Of a stretch of 64,000 nt of DNA, positions 35,898-44,649 are shown piece by piece (the stretch's first letter is position 1; each line of letters opens with the position of its first letter). The notes under the pieces are model-generated. The model had not been told where the DNA came from and did not search any database. It saw only the letters and a list, made by a program, of their open reading frames with translations. Source of the stretch: Balneolaceae bacterium. Lineage in GTDB: Bacteria; Bacteroidota; Rhodothermia; Balneolales; Balneolaceae. Where the stretch lies: contig JAFIFB010000092.1 in assembly GCA_020832285.1 (NCBI GenBank), positions 48,647-112,646 on the forward strand. Reading direction: 5' to 3'. Both the position numbers and the translations under genes were made by a program.

Positions 35898-37925
35898 ATG
35901 ACTGAAGAACTAAAAAAAGAAAATCTAAACGAAGACACTGAAACAACTGTAGCTGAAGAAGAATCGGCTAAAAAAACAGAAGCTGACGTTGAAGCTGACG
36001 TTGAAACAGGAGAAGAGAAAGAAGTTGTAGCAGCGAAAGAAGAAGAAACAGCCGGGGAAGATACAGAGAATGAAGTGGCTGAAGAAGCTGCAGGACAGGA
36101 AGAGAGCGACAAAGAAGAAGTAGTGGAAGCAGAAGTGCACGTGCCCTCATTTTCGGGCGAAGTAGAGGGAGAAACCTATACTTTTGACCAATTGCAGGCT
36201 GCATCGGATGATTATACAGATGATGAGTTCCATCAGCTTGCAGGGATGTACGAAAACACCCTCAGCAAAATTGAAGAAAAAGAAATTGTTACCGGTCTTG
36301 TCGTATCTGTAGATGAAAAATATGTAATTGTTGATATCGGGTTTAAGTCGGAAGGAATTGTACCCGCCAATGAATTTTCCGACAAGGTGCTTAAAAACCT
36401 CCAGCCGGGTGATGAAGTAGAAGTATTCCTCGACAGGGTTGAAGACCGTGAAGGGCAGCTTATCCTTTCACGCAAAAAAGCAGACATCCTGCAGGCGTGG
36501 GAGAATCTTGAAAAAGCCCACGATACCGGTGAAGTTATTGAAGGCTATATTCAGCGCAGAATTAAAGGCGGTATGGTTGTGGATGTATTCGGGATTGATG
36601 CATTCCTGCCGGGCTCACAGATTGATGTGCGTCCCGTTCGTGATTTTGATGCCTATGTTGGCAAAACCATGGAATTCCAGGTTGTGAAGCTTAACATGCA
36701 GGCCGAAAACGTTGTAGTCTCTCACAGAGCGCTTATTGAAAGTGACCTCGAAGACCAGCGGCAGGAAATTCTCGAAACGATTGAAGCCGGACAGGTACTC
36801 GAAGGCATTGTGAAGAACATTACCGACTTCGGTGTATTTATTGACCTCGGCGGCGTTGACGGACTCCTCCACATTACCGATCTCTCCTGGGGCCGCGTTG
36901 AGCATCCCGAAGAGATTGTGAAGCTCGACCAGCGAATGAACGTAGCTGTGATCGACTTTGATGAAAACTCCAAGCGGGTTTCTCTTGGCCTGAAGCAGCT
37001 TCAGCCGCATCCGTGGGATGAGATTTACGGGAAATATCCTGAAAACCTCAGAGTTCAGGGCCGTGTGGTATCTATTGCTGATTATGGAGCCTTTATTGAA
37101 CTGGAGAAAGGAATTGAAGGCCTGATCCACATCAGTGAAATGAGCTGGACTCAGCATATCAAACACCCGTCTCAGCTTGTCCAGAAAGACGATATTATTG
37201 AGTGTGTTGTACTGAACATCAACGAAGATGAGAAGAAGATTTCTCTTGGTGTGAAACAACTCGAAAAAGATCCGTGGGAAGACCTGCTCGACAGGTACCC
37301 GATTGGCTCCACTCACAATGGCGTAATCCGCAACCTTACCAACTTCGGTGTATTTGTTGAACTTGAACCCGGAATTGACGGTCTGATTCACGTATCTGAC
37401 CTGAGCTGGACGGAAAAAGTTGAACATCCGAATGAGGTGGTTGAAAAAGGTAAAGAGATTGAAATTGTGATCCTTGCCGTTGATTTCGATAACCGCCGCA
37501 TCACACTTGGCCACAAACAAGTACATGACAATCCGTGGGAGAAATACGCGGAAGAGTACGGGCCGGGTTCCAAAGTGGAAGGAGAAGTATCGAAAATTAC
37601 AGACAAGGGCATGTTCGTGAAACTTGCACTTGGTGTGGATGCCTTTTTGGCTGCTGACAAACTTGCCGAACCGGTTGAAAACCTGAAAGAAACCTTTAAA
37701 GAAGGCGACAAGATAGAAGGTTATGTGGTTGAGTTCGACGAGCCAAGCAAAACCATAGAAATATCTCAGCTCGACGGAGATTTGAAGAAATCTGCCTCGA
37801 AAAGCAAGCCGAAGCCGAAAAAAGAGAGTGTTGAAACAGGAACACCCACTCTTGGAGAAGTGTCCGGCCTCGCTGAAAAACTTGCCGAGAAAGAACAGAG
37901 CGAAAAAAAGAAGCAAGAAGAATGA
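35898..37925 (+). CDS. rpsA: 30S ribosomal protein S1
   Basis: S1 helps bind and unfold mRNA at the ribosome. The 675-residue protein carries six S1 repeats from about residue 120 to 640; examples of the repeat core are GFKSEGIVPANEF, GGVDGLLHITDLSWGRVEHP, KGIEGLIHISEMSW and PGIDGLIHVSDLSW. An unusual acidic extension of about 80 residues precedes them (runs of E, D, A and V), and a lysine-rich tail (KSASKSKPKPKKE) ends the protein. The extension creates long meaningless frames on the other strand. It follows cmk and ends at a strong terminator. Confidence 0.96.
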   Translation: MTEELKKENLNEDTETTVAEEESAKKTEADVEADVETGEEKEVVAAKEEETAGEDTENEVAEEAAGQEESDKEEVVEAEVHVPSFSGEVEGETYTFDQLQAASDDYTDDEFHQLAGMYENTLSKIEEKEIVTGLVVSVDEKYVIVDIGFKSEGIVPANEFSDKVLKNLQPGDEVEVFLDRVEDREGQLILSRKKADILQAWENLEKAHDTGEVIEGYIQRRIKGGMVVDVFGIDAFLPGSQIDVRPVRDFDAYVGKTMEFQVVKLNMQAENVVVSHRALIESDLEDQRQEILETIEAGQVLEGIVKNITDFGVFIDLGGVDGLLHITDLSWGRVEHPEEIVKLDQRMNVAVIDFDENSKRVSLGLKQLQPHPWDEIYGKYPENLRVQGRVVSIADYGAFIELEKGIEGLIHISEMSWTQHIKHPSQLVQKDDIIECVVLNINEDEKKISLGVKQLEKDPWEDLLDRYPIGSTHNGVIRNLTNFGVFVELEPGIDGLIHVSDLSWTEKVEHPNEVVEKGKEIEIVILAVDFDNRRITLGHKQVHDNPWEKYAEEYGPGSKVEGEVSKITDKGMFVKLALGVDAFLAADKLAEPVENLKETFKEGDKIEGYVVEFDEPSKTIEISQLDGDLKKSASKSKPKPKKESVETGTPTLGEVSGLAEKLAEKEQSEKKKQEE

Positions 37926-37973
37926 TCACGCTCTGATTCTTCTGAGACCTGAGACATACGTTTCATAATTCAT

Positions 37974-38022
37974 AAAGGCAATGAGTTCGGATTTTTAAAT
38001 TCGGATTCATTGCCTTTTTTTT
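37974..38022 (+). terminator. Rho-independent terminator of rpsA
   Basis: AAAGGCAATGA pairs with TCATTGCCTTT across an AT-rich, partly palindromic loop, followed by a T run. It lies about 50 bases after the rpsA stop. Confidence 0.9.
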
Positions 38023-38033
38023 GTGCAGAATTT

Positions 38034-38068
38034 GAGTATAGAGTATCAAGTATTGAGTAGTAAGTAAT
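38034..38068. repeat. GAGTATC-class heptad repeat, 5 units
   Basis: The units are GAGTATA, GAGTATC, AAGTATT, GAGTAGT, AAGTAAT. It is the inverse orientation of the 30450 and 39877 arrays and starts just after the rpsA terminator. Confidence 0.55.
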
Positions 38069-38133
38069 GAGATTTTCGTTGATATAGCTTAAATCCACAG
38101 CGCAAAAAGCTGACAAGGGGCAGTTGGCAAAAT

Positions 38134-38173
38134 TTCAAATCACAAAATTCAATTTTCAAACTTTTATTTGCTA
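38134..38173 (-). repeat. AT-rich spacer module repeated from 30.4 kb (inverted)
   Basis: The segment with AAATCACAAAATTCAATTTT, CAAACTTTTATTTGCTATCAG is the reverse complement of about 30384-30423, nearly base for base. Both sit between a GATACTC-class array and a TCAGC or CCCGCAT segment, so the whole composite is inverted here. Confidence 0.7.
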
Positions 38174-38208
38174 TCAGCAGTCAGCTTTCAGCCTTCAGTA
38201 ATCAGCTT
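38174..38208. repeat. TCAGCNN heptad repeat, 5 units
   Basis: The units are TCAGCAG, TCAGCTT, TCAGCCT, TCAGTAA, TCAGCTT, exactly 7 bp apart. Confidence 0.6.
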
Positions 38209-38240
38209 TTTGCTCCCCGCATTCAGTATCCAGACCCCCT

Positions 38241-38627
38241 TCACCTCAATTCTGATGTAATCCACCAGGTAACTCCTTGCGGATCTTTTACACCGCAGGT
38301 TCGTCCGTATTCCTGATCGGAAGGCTCCATCACGTTTTTGGCCCCGGAATCCAGTGCTTTTTGATAAAGTTCATCGGCCGAATTAACATTTATGTAAAGC
38401 CCTGCAGTCTGTACAGGCCAATCTTCATTGCTTTCGCCAATCATGATGGTGCTGTCTCCAATCACAATTTCGGCATGCATTATTCTTCCATTCTCATCCG
38501 GATACTTCGCCTTCTCCTCCGCCCCAAATACGTTGGATGCAAATTCAATAAATGCCAGTGCATCCTTCAGGATGAGATAGGGCATTACAGTGTTGTAATA
38601 ATCGGGTTTTTGAATTGATTTGGACAT
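38241..38627 (-). CDS. VOC superfamily (PhnB/glyoxalase-like) protein
   Basis: A single vicinal-oxygen-chelate domain of 128 residues. It has VMPYLILKDALAFIEFASNVFGAEE, GRIMHAEIVIGDSTIMIGE, YINVNSADELYQKALDSGAK and GRTCGVKDPQGVTWWI. This is the pattern of PhnB-like and YycE-like proteins often labelled glyoxalase/bleomycin resistance. Substrate unknown. An AraC-type regulator lies 90 bp upstream on the same strand and may control or accompany it. Confidence 0.85.
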   Translation of the reverse strand: MSKSIQKPDYYNTVMPYLILKDALAFIEFASNVFGAEEKAKYPDENGRIMHAEIVIGDSTIMIGESNEDWPVQTAGLYINVNSADELYQKALDSGAKNVMEPSDQEYGRTCGVKDPQGVTWWITSELR

Positions 38628-38717
38628 ACGACTATACGTTTTTGTTCAGGTTTTCACCAAATATTAAAAATCATGCCTTAACTGCATTGTAAAAATCAGA
38701 CTTTTTTCTCGTAGAAA

Positions 38718-39545
38718 TCAGGCCATTTCAGAAGAATCCTGTTCACGCCATTCGATGCCTTCAGCCCGGCCTGAAAAATACTCACCGGGTTCGTACCCCG
38801 AAAACTCCTTGAAATCCCGTATAAAATGAGACTGATCGTAATAGCCGCTTTCAAGTGCAAGTTTTGCAAGATTTGTGCACTCCGTCTGTCCGTACCTGCT
38901 GCAAACCTCTTCGAAACGGGTAATACGCATACACAGCTTGGGGGACATGCCGGAATACTCCCTGAACTTCCGGGTAAACTGCCGTTCCGAGAGATGGAAC
39001 ATACCGGCCAGTTTACTCACCGGCTGCATCTTCTTGGATTGAATTACATACCTGACCGCTCTCCTGGCGGGATGTTCTTCACCCGTACTTTGCTCAATGC
39101 GTGATTCAAGAAAATCGGTAATGATCCGTAGCCGTTCATGGTTATTTCTGGCTAACAACATCTGCTCTTCGAGCATCCTCCCTCTTCGCCCGAGTACGGA
39201 GTGGATGCCGGGCATCTCTCCGGTCAGCTCTGCGGGCGAAGCATTCAGCAAAACAGGTGCGGCAAACGGATAAAGATATACACCGAAAATCCCAAAAGAG
39301 TGGTCTGTGGTAAAACGCCTGTAGATTGCAGATTGTGAATGAATCCCCGACAGAAACGACTCTTCCCTGCTGCCATCGGGTTTGATTTCACGGAACGTGC
39401 CTTTGTAGTGGAACAGAAGTTCTGTGCAGTTGTCTGCCATCGTTCGGAAAACGTACGGGGTTTGCAGCTCTCCGCTTTCCAGGATCCAGAAAAAGCGGAC
39501 ATACTCTTCAAGTTTTGGGCCAGGTGGTATGGTGATGTATTGCAT
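38718..39545 (-). CDS. AraC-family transcriptional regulator
   Basis: The 275-residue protein has an N-terminal sensor-like domain (about 1-140, YITIPPGPKLEEYVRFFWIL, of the kind found in many Bacteroidota AraC regulators) and a C-terminal AraC DNA-binding domain with two helix-turn-helices: VSKLAGMFHLSERQFTRKFR and LAKLALESGYYDQSHFIRDF, followed by FSGYEPGEYF. The ligand is not evident. The region upstream of its start is occupied from position 39570 by a truncated mobile element, so its promoter lies within or right beside transposon sequence. Confidence 0.88.
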   Translation of the reverse strand: MQYITIPPGPKLEEYVRFFWILESGELQTPYVFRTMADNCTELLFHYKGTFREIKPDGSREESFLSGIHSQSAIYRRFTTDHSFGIFGVYLYPFAAPVLLNASPAELTGEMPGIHSVLGRRGRMLEEQMLLARNNHERLRIITDFLESRIEQSTGEEHPARRAVRYVIQSKKMQPVSKLAGMFHLSERQFTRKFREYSGMSPKLCMRITRFEEVCSRYGQTECTNLAKLALESGYYDQSHFIRDFKEFSGYEPGEYFSGRAEGIEWREQDSSEMA

Positions 39546-39569
39546 CGGTTTAACAGCCTTCAGGTTTAG

Positions 39570-39724
39570 TTCGCATTTCTCACAGAAAAAATTATGAATA
39601 AATCTATCAAAATTATTATTAATGTCTTAGCCTGCATTTTCTGCTATAGGGTCAAAAACACTCTGGCAGAAGCTGCGCTCCGAGCGTAAGCGATTCCCAT
39701 GAAGTGAAATTGCCCGTGGGCTGT
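39570..39724 (-). mobile_element. Truncated copy of the 272-bp MITE
   Basis: This 155-bp segment is the reverse complement of 28521-28676. The end reads TTCGCATTTCTCAC, against CCCGCATTTCTCAC in the complete element (12 of 14 bases). Internal matches include GAATAAATCTATCAA, TAATGTCTTAGCCT and GCGCTCCGAGCGTAAGCGATT. The other end is missing and is replaced by GATGCGG repeats, so the copy is dead and older. Confidence 0.8.
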
Positions 39725-39781
<57 letters not shown>

Positions 39782-39876
39782 TAAAGGTTTGTTTCTTTTT
39801 CCTGTGGTCCAAATTAATTTTTAGAAACAAAAAAATATTTGGCATGGCGCAAGCGTCTAGATTGTGCCATTTTTGT

Positions 39877-39904
39877 CTCGATACTTGATACTCGATACTC
39901 AAAA
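39877..39904. repeat. GATACTC-class heptad repeat, 4 units
   Basis: The units are CTCGATA, CTTGATA, CTCGATA, CTCAAAA; almost identical to 30450-30477. Confidence 0.55.
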
Positions 39905-40024
39905 ACGTCGGGTTAAGTCATCTGACGAGTTTTTCAAAAAATATACCAATGTAGAAGATTGGGATGATCCCGGAACGACTCGTCTGATGACTCTCTCACA
40001 CTTTTACAGTTGACACGTCACTAG
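39903..40024 (-). mobile_element. MITE-like palindromic repeat, copy 2 (inverted, one end lost)
   Basis: This is the reverse complement of about 6874-6995, with roughly three substitutions in 122 bp. The TTGACAC..CACTAG end is kept (40010-40024). The opposite outer end is missing and the sequence joins a heptad array instead. The inner inverted pair (GTCATCTGACGAGT and ACTCGTCTGATGAC) is intact, so the hairpin can still form. Confidence 0.8.
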
Positions 40025-40043
40025 AGATAGACACTCAGAATCC

Positions 40044-40342
40044 TGCGGTTACACCCTTCACGAATCGGTGGCCTGCACCTGATTATTATTTCGAGCTACC
40101 CTTCCGGCAAGTACCACAAAAATGCCAGCCCCTCACATAGAATTGACCATCAAACCTCCGATATCAATCGATGTTTTTCAAAAATCGAGCCGGAGGTTTT
40201 AGGTTTTGGGCTGGTTCAGGGGTAAGCATCAAACCATGTGCAGTGTGTTGAATCTTGCCAAAATATCGAATATCGATCAATCATTATGATTGGGTTTTCT
40301 AAAGTTTAAGAGCAAGTATTACGGCTCGAAGACTTGTCAACT
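40044..40342 (+). repeat. Noncoding direct-repeat block, copy 2
   Basis: It matches 29926-30329 in the same orientation, without the REP-like insertion and with fewer TTTTGGG units. Both copies are followed at once by GATGCGG/GGTTGCT-class heptads and both lie next to the 3' end of a minus-strand gene. Confidence 0.8.
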
Positions 40343-40384
40343 GGTTGCGGGTTGCTGGATGCTGGACACAGGAATCGGGAAGCT
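40343..40384. repeat. GGTTGCT-class heptad repeat, 6 units
   Basis: The units are GGTTGCG, GGTTGCT, GGATGCT, GGACACA, GGAATCG, GGAAGCT. The position matches the 30337-30371 array behind the other copy of the block. Confidence 0.55.
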
Positions 40385-40477
40385 GAGAACTGTAAAAACT
40401 TTGTTATTTGAAAATTGAAAATTGTGATTTTTCAAACTGCCACTTACCAACTTTCAAGACACAGTCCCCCTTCACCC

Positions 40478-42118
40478 TTAACTCCACCAGTTTTTAAGTT
40501 TGTCGATTAATTCGTTATTGACATGGGTTGAGATGGGAATTTCAATGAGGCAGAGTTCTTTGTTTTCAATTGTCTTTTTCAGTGTTGATCGCAGTTCATC
40601 AAGACTTTCGGGCCGGTATCCCGCAATACCAAATGATTCGGCATATTTCTTAAAGTCGGGATTTTGAATTCGGGTGCTTACAGAGCGTTCCCGGTGCTGA
40701 TACTGTTTCCAGCTTATCAATCCGTAATCGTTATCGTTAAACACTATGTTGATATATCCCACTCCCAGGCGTTTGGCCGTTTCTAATTCCTGGCTGTTCA
40801 TCATAAAACCGCCGTCACCCATTACAGAGACAATCTGTCGGCCTTCATTCAGTAAAGATGCCGCAATTCCTCCGGGCAGTGCGATTCCCATACTGGCAAG
40901 CCCGTTACTGATAATACATCCGTTGGGACAATAGGTTGGATAGTTTCGTGCAATCCACATTTTATGGGTGCCCACATCACTGATCAGGATAGAATCATCC
41001 TCCAGATGGTCACGCAATTCCAGCAGGCTGCCCGGCACATTAAACGGATCGTCATCTTTCAGCCGGTAACTGTTGATGTCCTCTTTGATCCGTTCCCGGA
41101 CAGGTTTGTACCAGTCAGTGAATTCAAGGTTTGAGTCATTCAGTTGTTTATTCAGCTCCCAGAGTGCCGCAGAAATATCACCCGAAATCTCAACTTCAGG
41201 ATCGTAGTGTGAATAGACTTCAGCCGGATCAAAGTCGATATGGACAATGGGCTTGTCGCTGCCGGGATTCCATCGCTGTGGCGGATATTCCGCAATATCG
41301 TAACCCACAGCCAGTATCAGGTCGCTCTCTTCAACGGCTTCGAGTACATAATCTTTAAATCCCAGGCCGATGCTGAACAGTGATTGTCCGAGCCGGTCGG
41401 AGACCGCTCCCTTGCCCATAAATGTGGCAGCAACCGGAATATTGTGGCGTGTTACAAATTCTGTAAGGTGCTTGCTTGCCAGTTTTCGGATGGCACCATT
41501 TCCAGCCAGTACCAGCGGTTTTTTGGCCGAGCGAAGCAGATCAACGGTTTTTGCGAGGGCTTTATAATCTGAAGCAGGCCTCCTCACGCGCCCCGGTTTC
41601 ATCGGCACAGGATTGCCGGACACATCCTGTGAAGCTACGTCTTCGGAAAGTTCAATGTGAGTGGCACCAGGTTTTTCCATCTCGGCCAGTTTGAACGCTT
41701 TCCGGACTACTTCAGTAACCACGCCCGGTGACGGAATATTTCCATTCCATTTGGTGATCGGGCGGAACATATTTACCACATCGATAAACTGGTGGCTTTC
41801 GTGGTGAATCCGGTCGAGGCCTCCCTGGGCGGTAATGGCAACCAGAGGGGCTTTATCAAGATTTGCATCGGCCACACCGGTAATCAGGTTTGTAGCCCCG
41901 GGGCCCAGAGTAGCCAGGCAAACCCCGGCTTTGCCGGTCAGCCTTCCCCACACATTTGCGATAAATGCTGCACCCTGTTCGTGCCGGCAGGGTACAAATT
42001 CAATTGAGGAATCCTCAAGTGCAAAAAGAAATGCTTCGTTTTCTTCTCCGGGCACTCCAAAAATATGTGTAACTTCTTCCGCTTCAAGACATTTAACGAA
42101 CAGTTCTGCAACATTCAT
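40478..42118 (-). CDS. Acetolactate synthase-like ThDP-dependent enzyme
   Basis: A 546-residue thiamine-diphosphate enzyme with all three domains. The N-terminal pyrimidine-binding domain has GVPGEENEAF and the catalytic Glu47 in CRHEQGAAF, then LATLGPGATNLITGVADA. The central domain has LAGNGAIR. The C-terminal domain has the ThDP-Mg motif GDGGFMMNSQELETA ending in FNDN. It resembles catabolic acetolactate synthases (AlsS/IlvB-like); no small subunit or other branched-chain genes are near, so a catabolic or 2-oxoacid role is as likely as valine synthesis. No paired alsD is visible. Confidence 0.82.
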   Translation of the reverse strand: MNVAELFVKCLEAEEVTHIFGVPGEENEAFLFALEDSSIEFVPCRHEQGAAFIANVWGRLTGKAGVCLATLGPGATNLITGVADANLDKAPLVAITAQGGLDRIHHESHQFIDVVNMFRPITKWNGNIPSPGVVTEVVRKAFKLAEMEKPGATHIELSEDVASQDVSGNPVPMKPGRVRRPASDYKALAKTVDLLRSAKKPLVLAGNGAIRKLASKHLTEFVTRHNIPVAATFMGKGAVSDRLGQSLFSIGLGFKDYVLEAVEESDLILAVGYDIAEYPPQRWNPGSDKPIVHIDFDPAEVYSHYDPEVEISGDISAALWELNKQLNDSNLEFTDWYKPVRERIKEDINSYRLKDDDPFNVPGSLLELRDHLEDDSILISDVGTHKMWIARNYPTYCPNGCIISNGLASMGIALPGGIAASLLNEGRQIVSVMGDGGFMMNSQELETAKRLGVGYINIVFNDNDYGLISWKQYQHRERSVSTRIQNPDFKKYAESFGIAGYRPESLDELRSTLKKTIENKELCLIEIPISTHVNNELIDKLKNWWS

Positions 42119-42501
42119 GGTAAGTTATTTAACAGGTTAATGTTATTTCAGTGATTAAATTTCAGTTCGTTCTCAACTTGAAAACCGTTATGATTCCCTT
42201 CAGAAAAGCCAGCTATACATACATATCTAAATAAAAGAAATAATATTGAGGGATTCTCCTCAAACTCGTTCCTGACACAACCTTCGTATTTGGATTAAGG
42301 CCAATTTTCAAATACGGCCTGATCTCATCTCGACTAAACAATAGCTTAACACCTGAATTATACATTTCGTTTGGTATATCCGGCTGCCGTTTCAGATATA
42401 TTAAATTAATGAAACAGCCACCCGGGCAGGGCTTTCAGATTCAGTGTTAAATCTATACATTCCGAATCGACAAGGTGTAAATATTCACATGAAATAAAAA
42501 A
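42119..42501. other. Divergent promoter region
   Basis: A 383-bp AT-rich gap between two divergently transcribed genes. I see no further gene, repeat or RNA. Confidence 0.4.
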
Positions 42502-43842
42502 ATGATCAGGAAAGGTTTTGTGTCAAGTATAGTGGCTTTCTTGTTGATGGGGGTTACATCAACAGAACCCGTTTCTGCCCAGGATTATAACTGGCATCCA
42601 CTCGAAGCAAGCGGTTTTGCCCTTGAGCGGCATGAAAATGCATTTGTTCGTTCCGGCGATCTGTTTATCCTGATCGGGGGAAGAGGTATGAAACCTGTAA
42701 ATATTTATAATACCCAAACCAAAGAGTGGTCTGAAGGTGCCCGCCCCCCTTTTGAGATTCATCACATCCAGGCCGTTGAGCTGGATGGGCTGGTTTATAT
42801 CGCGGGTGCTTTAACCGGTCGCTGGCCACACGAAACACCACTTTCCCACATCCTGATCTATGATCCTCTGCAGGATCTCTGGGCTCTTGGCCCTGAAATT
42901 CCCCGGGACCGCAGAAGAGGAGCTTCCGGAGTTGTTGTTTATAATGATAAAATTTATCTCGTATGCGGAATTATAAACGGGCACAGGTCCGGATGGGTTA
43001 ACTGGCTGGATGAGTTTGATCCCGCTACCAATCAATGGCGAGTGCTGCCCGATGCGCCCAGAACTCGCGATCACCTTCACGCCGCTGTGGTCAACGATAA
43101 ACTTTATGTGGCAGGCGGACGACGCTCGGGATTCCAGGGGCAGGGATTCCAGGCAACTGTTAAGGAGACCGATGTTTTTGACTTTACAACTGAAGAATGG
43201 ACAACACTTCCCTCGCCAGAAGGAGATATTCCAACAGAACGGGCTGGAACTTCTTCGGCTGTGCACAATGGAAATTTCCTGGTTATTGGCGGTGAAAGCG
43301 GAAGTCAACAGCAAGCCCACAGTGAAGCGGAAATGCTGGACACTGAGACAGGAACATGGAGTATCCTGCCGCCCCTGATACGCGGAAGGCATGGAACCCA
43401 GGCCATCTATTTTGATAATATGGTTGTGATCGGTGCAGGCAGCGGAGACAGAGGCGGAGGTCCTGAACTGAGCTCATTTGAGATATTCGCCACCTCTGAA
43501 AACCCGCAAATAGCTTCTCATCCTTTCACCCGGTCTGAACTCACTGTTTCAGCCGATAGTTTACGGTTTAATGGAGGCCAAAACGGAGAAACTAAACAGT
43601 TGCTGCTCGAAAGCCGTAACGGAAACCAGGCAACCCTTGTCACCTATATCCAGCTGGATCAAAGCGGGGAATTTCAAATAGAGTCCCAAAACCAGGTACC
43701 TTTTATCCTGGCTCCCGGTCAGAAAATAACGATTGATGTGATTTGGAAAGGTAATCGAACCGGAAATTCCGTGGCTAATCTGCTTATCAAGAAACTGGGC
43801 GAATCTGAACCGTTGTATGTACACATTAGTGCAGAGGATTAA
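42502..43842 (+). CDS. Secreted Kelch-repeat beta-propeller protein
   Basis: The 446-residue protein has an N-terminal signal peptide (IVAFLLMGVTSTEPVSAQD, cleavage probably after SAQ). Six or so Kelch repeats follow (about 35-335), each with a GG pair and a Y/W pattern such as DLFILIGGRGMKPVNIYN, KLYVAGGRRSGF and FLVIGGESGSQQQ. The C-terminal 110 residues are beta-rich and look like an Ig-like or HYDIN/ASPM-type domain (FILAPGQKITIDVIWKGNRTG). It is probably extracellular or periplasmic and binding in nature. No catalytic motif is evident. Confidence 0.82.
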   Translation: MIRKGFVSSIVAFLLMGVTSTEPVSAQDYNWHPLEASGFALERHENAFVRSGDLFILIGGRGMKPVNIYNTQTKEWSEGARPPFEIHHIQAVELDGLVYIAGALTGRWPHETPLSHILIYDPLQDLWALGPEIPRDRRRGASGVVVYNDKIYLVCGIINGHRSGWVNWLDEFDPATNQWRVLPDAPRTRDHLHAAVVNDKLYVAGGRRSGFQGQGFQATVKETDVFDFTTEEWTTLPSPEGDIPTERAGTSSAVHNGNFLVIGGESGSQQQAHSEAEMLDTETGTWSILPPLIRGRHGTQAIYFDNMVVIGAGSGDRGGGPELSSFEIFATSENPQIASHPFTRSELTVSADSLRFNGGQNGETKQLLLESRNGNQATLVTYIQLDQSGEFQIESQNQVPFILAPGQKITIDVIWKGNRTGNSVANLLIKKLGESEPLYVHISAED

Positions 43843-43929
43843 TCTCTTTTGCTAATTGAAGTATCTTTACCAGGCTGTTTCGGTTACGTGTGGTGCCGGG
43901 AGTACCCGTAACCTTCTCAACAAAATTGT

Positions 43930-44139
43930 TTGAAAACAGTACTTCCTGATCTGACCGATATCCGCGATGCGCACGGACGCCACAACTGCAAAGACCTGAA
44001 CGGTGAAGAACCGTGGGCCTGCTCCGATTGCGACTGCACCCAGAAACTCGAAGCTAAACTCGAAAAAGAGGGCACCCGGTTTTTTGATGAACTGAAGCAG
44101 GAAGTCTACGCCGCTGTGCAATTTCATCGAGATACGTAA
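43930..44139 (+). CDS. Small Cys-rich hypothetical protein
   Basis: A 69-residue frame starting at TTG (no ATG is available and an in-frame TAA lies six codons before it). The residues look conserved in style: DIRDAHGRHNCKDLNGEEPW, then ACSDCDC, followed by a charged helix. The Cys/His cluster (HxxHNC and CxxCxC-like CSDCDC) suggests metal binding. I do not recognise the family. There is no clear ribosome site, so it may be a remnant or have a misread start. It lies between the Kelch gene and the ArsR operon. Confidence 0.4.
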   Translation: MKTVLPDLTDIRDAHGRHNCKDLNGEEPWACSDCDCTQKLEAKLEKEGTRFFDELKQEVYAAVQFHRDT

Positions 44140-44145
44140 AGGTTG

Positions 44146-44649
44146 TTACGGTTTTTGAATGGCTGCCAAATGCTCTTCCAGGCGCTCCCAGGTTTCGGTA
44201 AATCCTTCAATCATTCCCATCTCAACCAGTTTATCTACCTCTTCTTTTGAACCGACTTTTGAAATGACCGTTACTTTAGTCTGTTCATCGATGGTTTCGA
44301 AGGCATTAACGATATCAAAAGATGGCATTTCACTATTTATGTTGCCGTCTTTATCAGAAAAATTGTCGTTGTAGATGATTTTTTCGGGTTCAGAAATCTC
44401 TTTGTATTTGGCAAGCCCCCACGATTCATCTCCGGGATTCGGACCTTTCATGCAGTAGTGCCACGATCCGCCGGGACGAAAATCCATTTTACAGTAGCTG
44501 AGCGGCCAGGTTCGCGGACCCCACCAGTTTTTCAGGTGTTCGCAGGTAGTATAGGTTTCAAAAACCAGTTCACGCGGAGCGTCAAATGTGCGGGTGAAAA
44601 TGATTTCGTTCTCTTTTGTTTCTACGGTTTGGTTTTTTTCTTTATTCAT
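44146..44649 (-). CDS. SRPBCC (AHSA1/START-like) domain protein
   Basis: The 167-residue protein starts at MNKEKNQTVETKENEIIFTR, whose ATG (44649) overlaps the end of the arsR-type gene by 8 bases; an open frame upstream lies inside that gene. The AHSA1 signature is clear: FTRTFDAPRELVFETYTTCEHLKNWWGP, DFRPGGSWHYCMKGP and the C-terminal GFTETWERLEEHLA. Such proteins form a helix-grip fold that binds hydrophobic ligands; many occur in operons with ArsR regulators in Bacteroidota and actinobacteria. Ligand unknown. Confidence 0.88.
   Translation of the reverse strand: MNKEKNQTVETKENEIIFTRTFDAPRELVFETYTTCEHLKNWWGPRTWPLSYCKMDFRPGGSWHYCMKGPNPGDESWGLAKYKEISEPEKIIYNDNFSDKDGNINSEMPSFDIVNAFETIDEQTKVTVISKVGSKEEVDKLVEMGMIEGFTETWERLEEHLAAIQKP

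Noticed and set aside
36615..37916. 433-codon open frame antisense to rpsA
   Set aside because: It follows the repeated S1 domains in mirror image and is aromatic-rich nonsense; rpsA is certain on the other strand.
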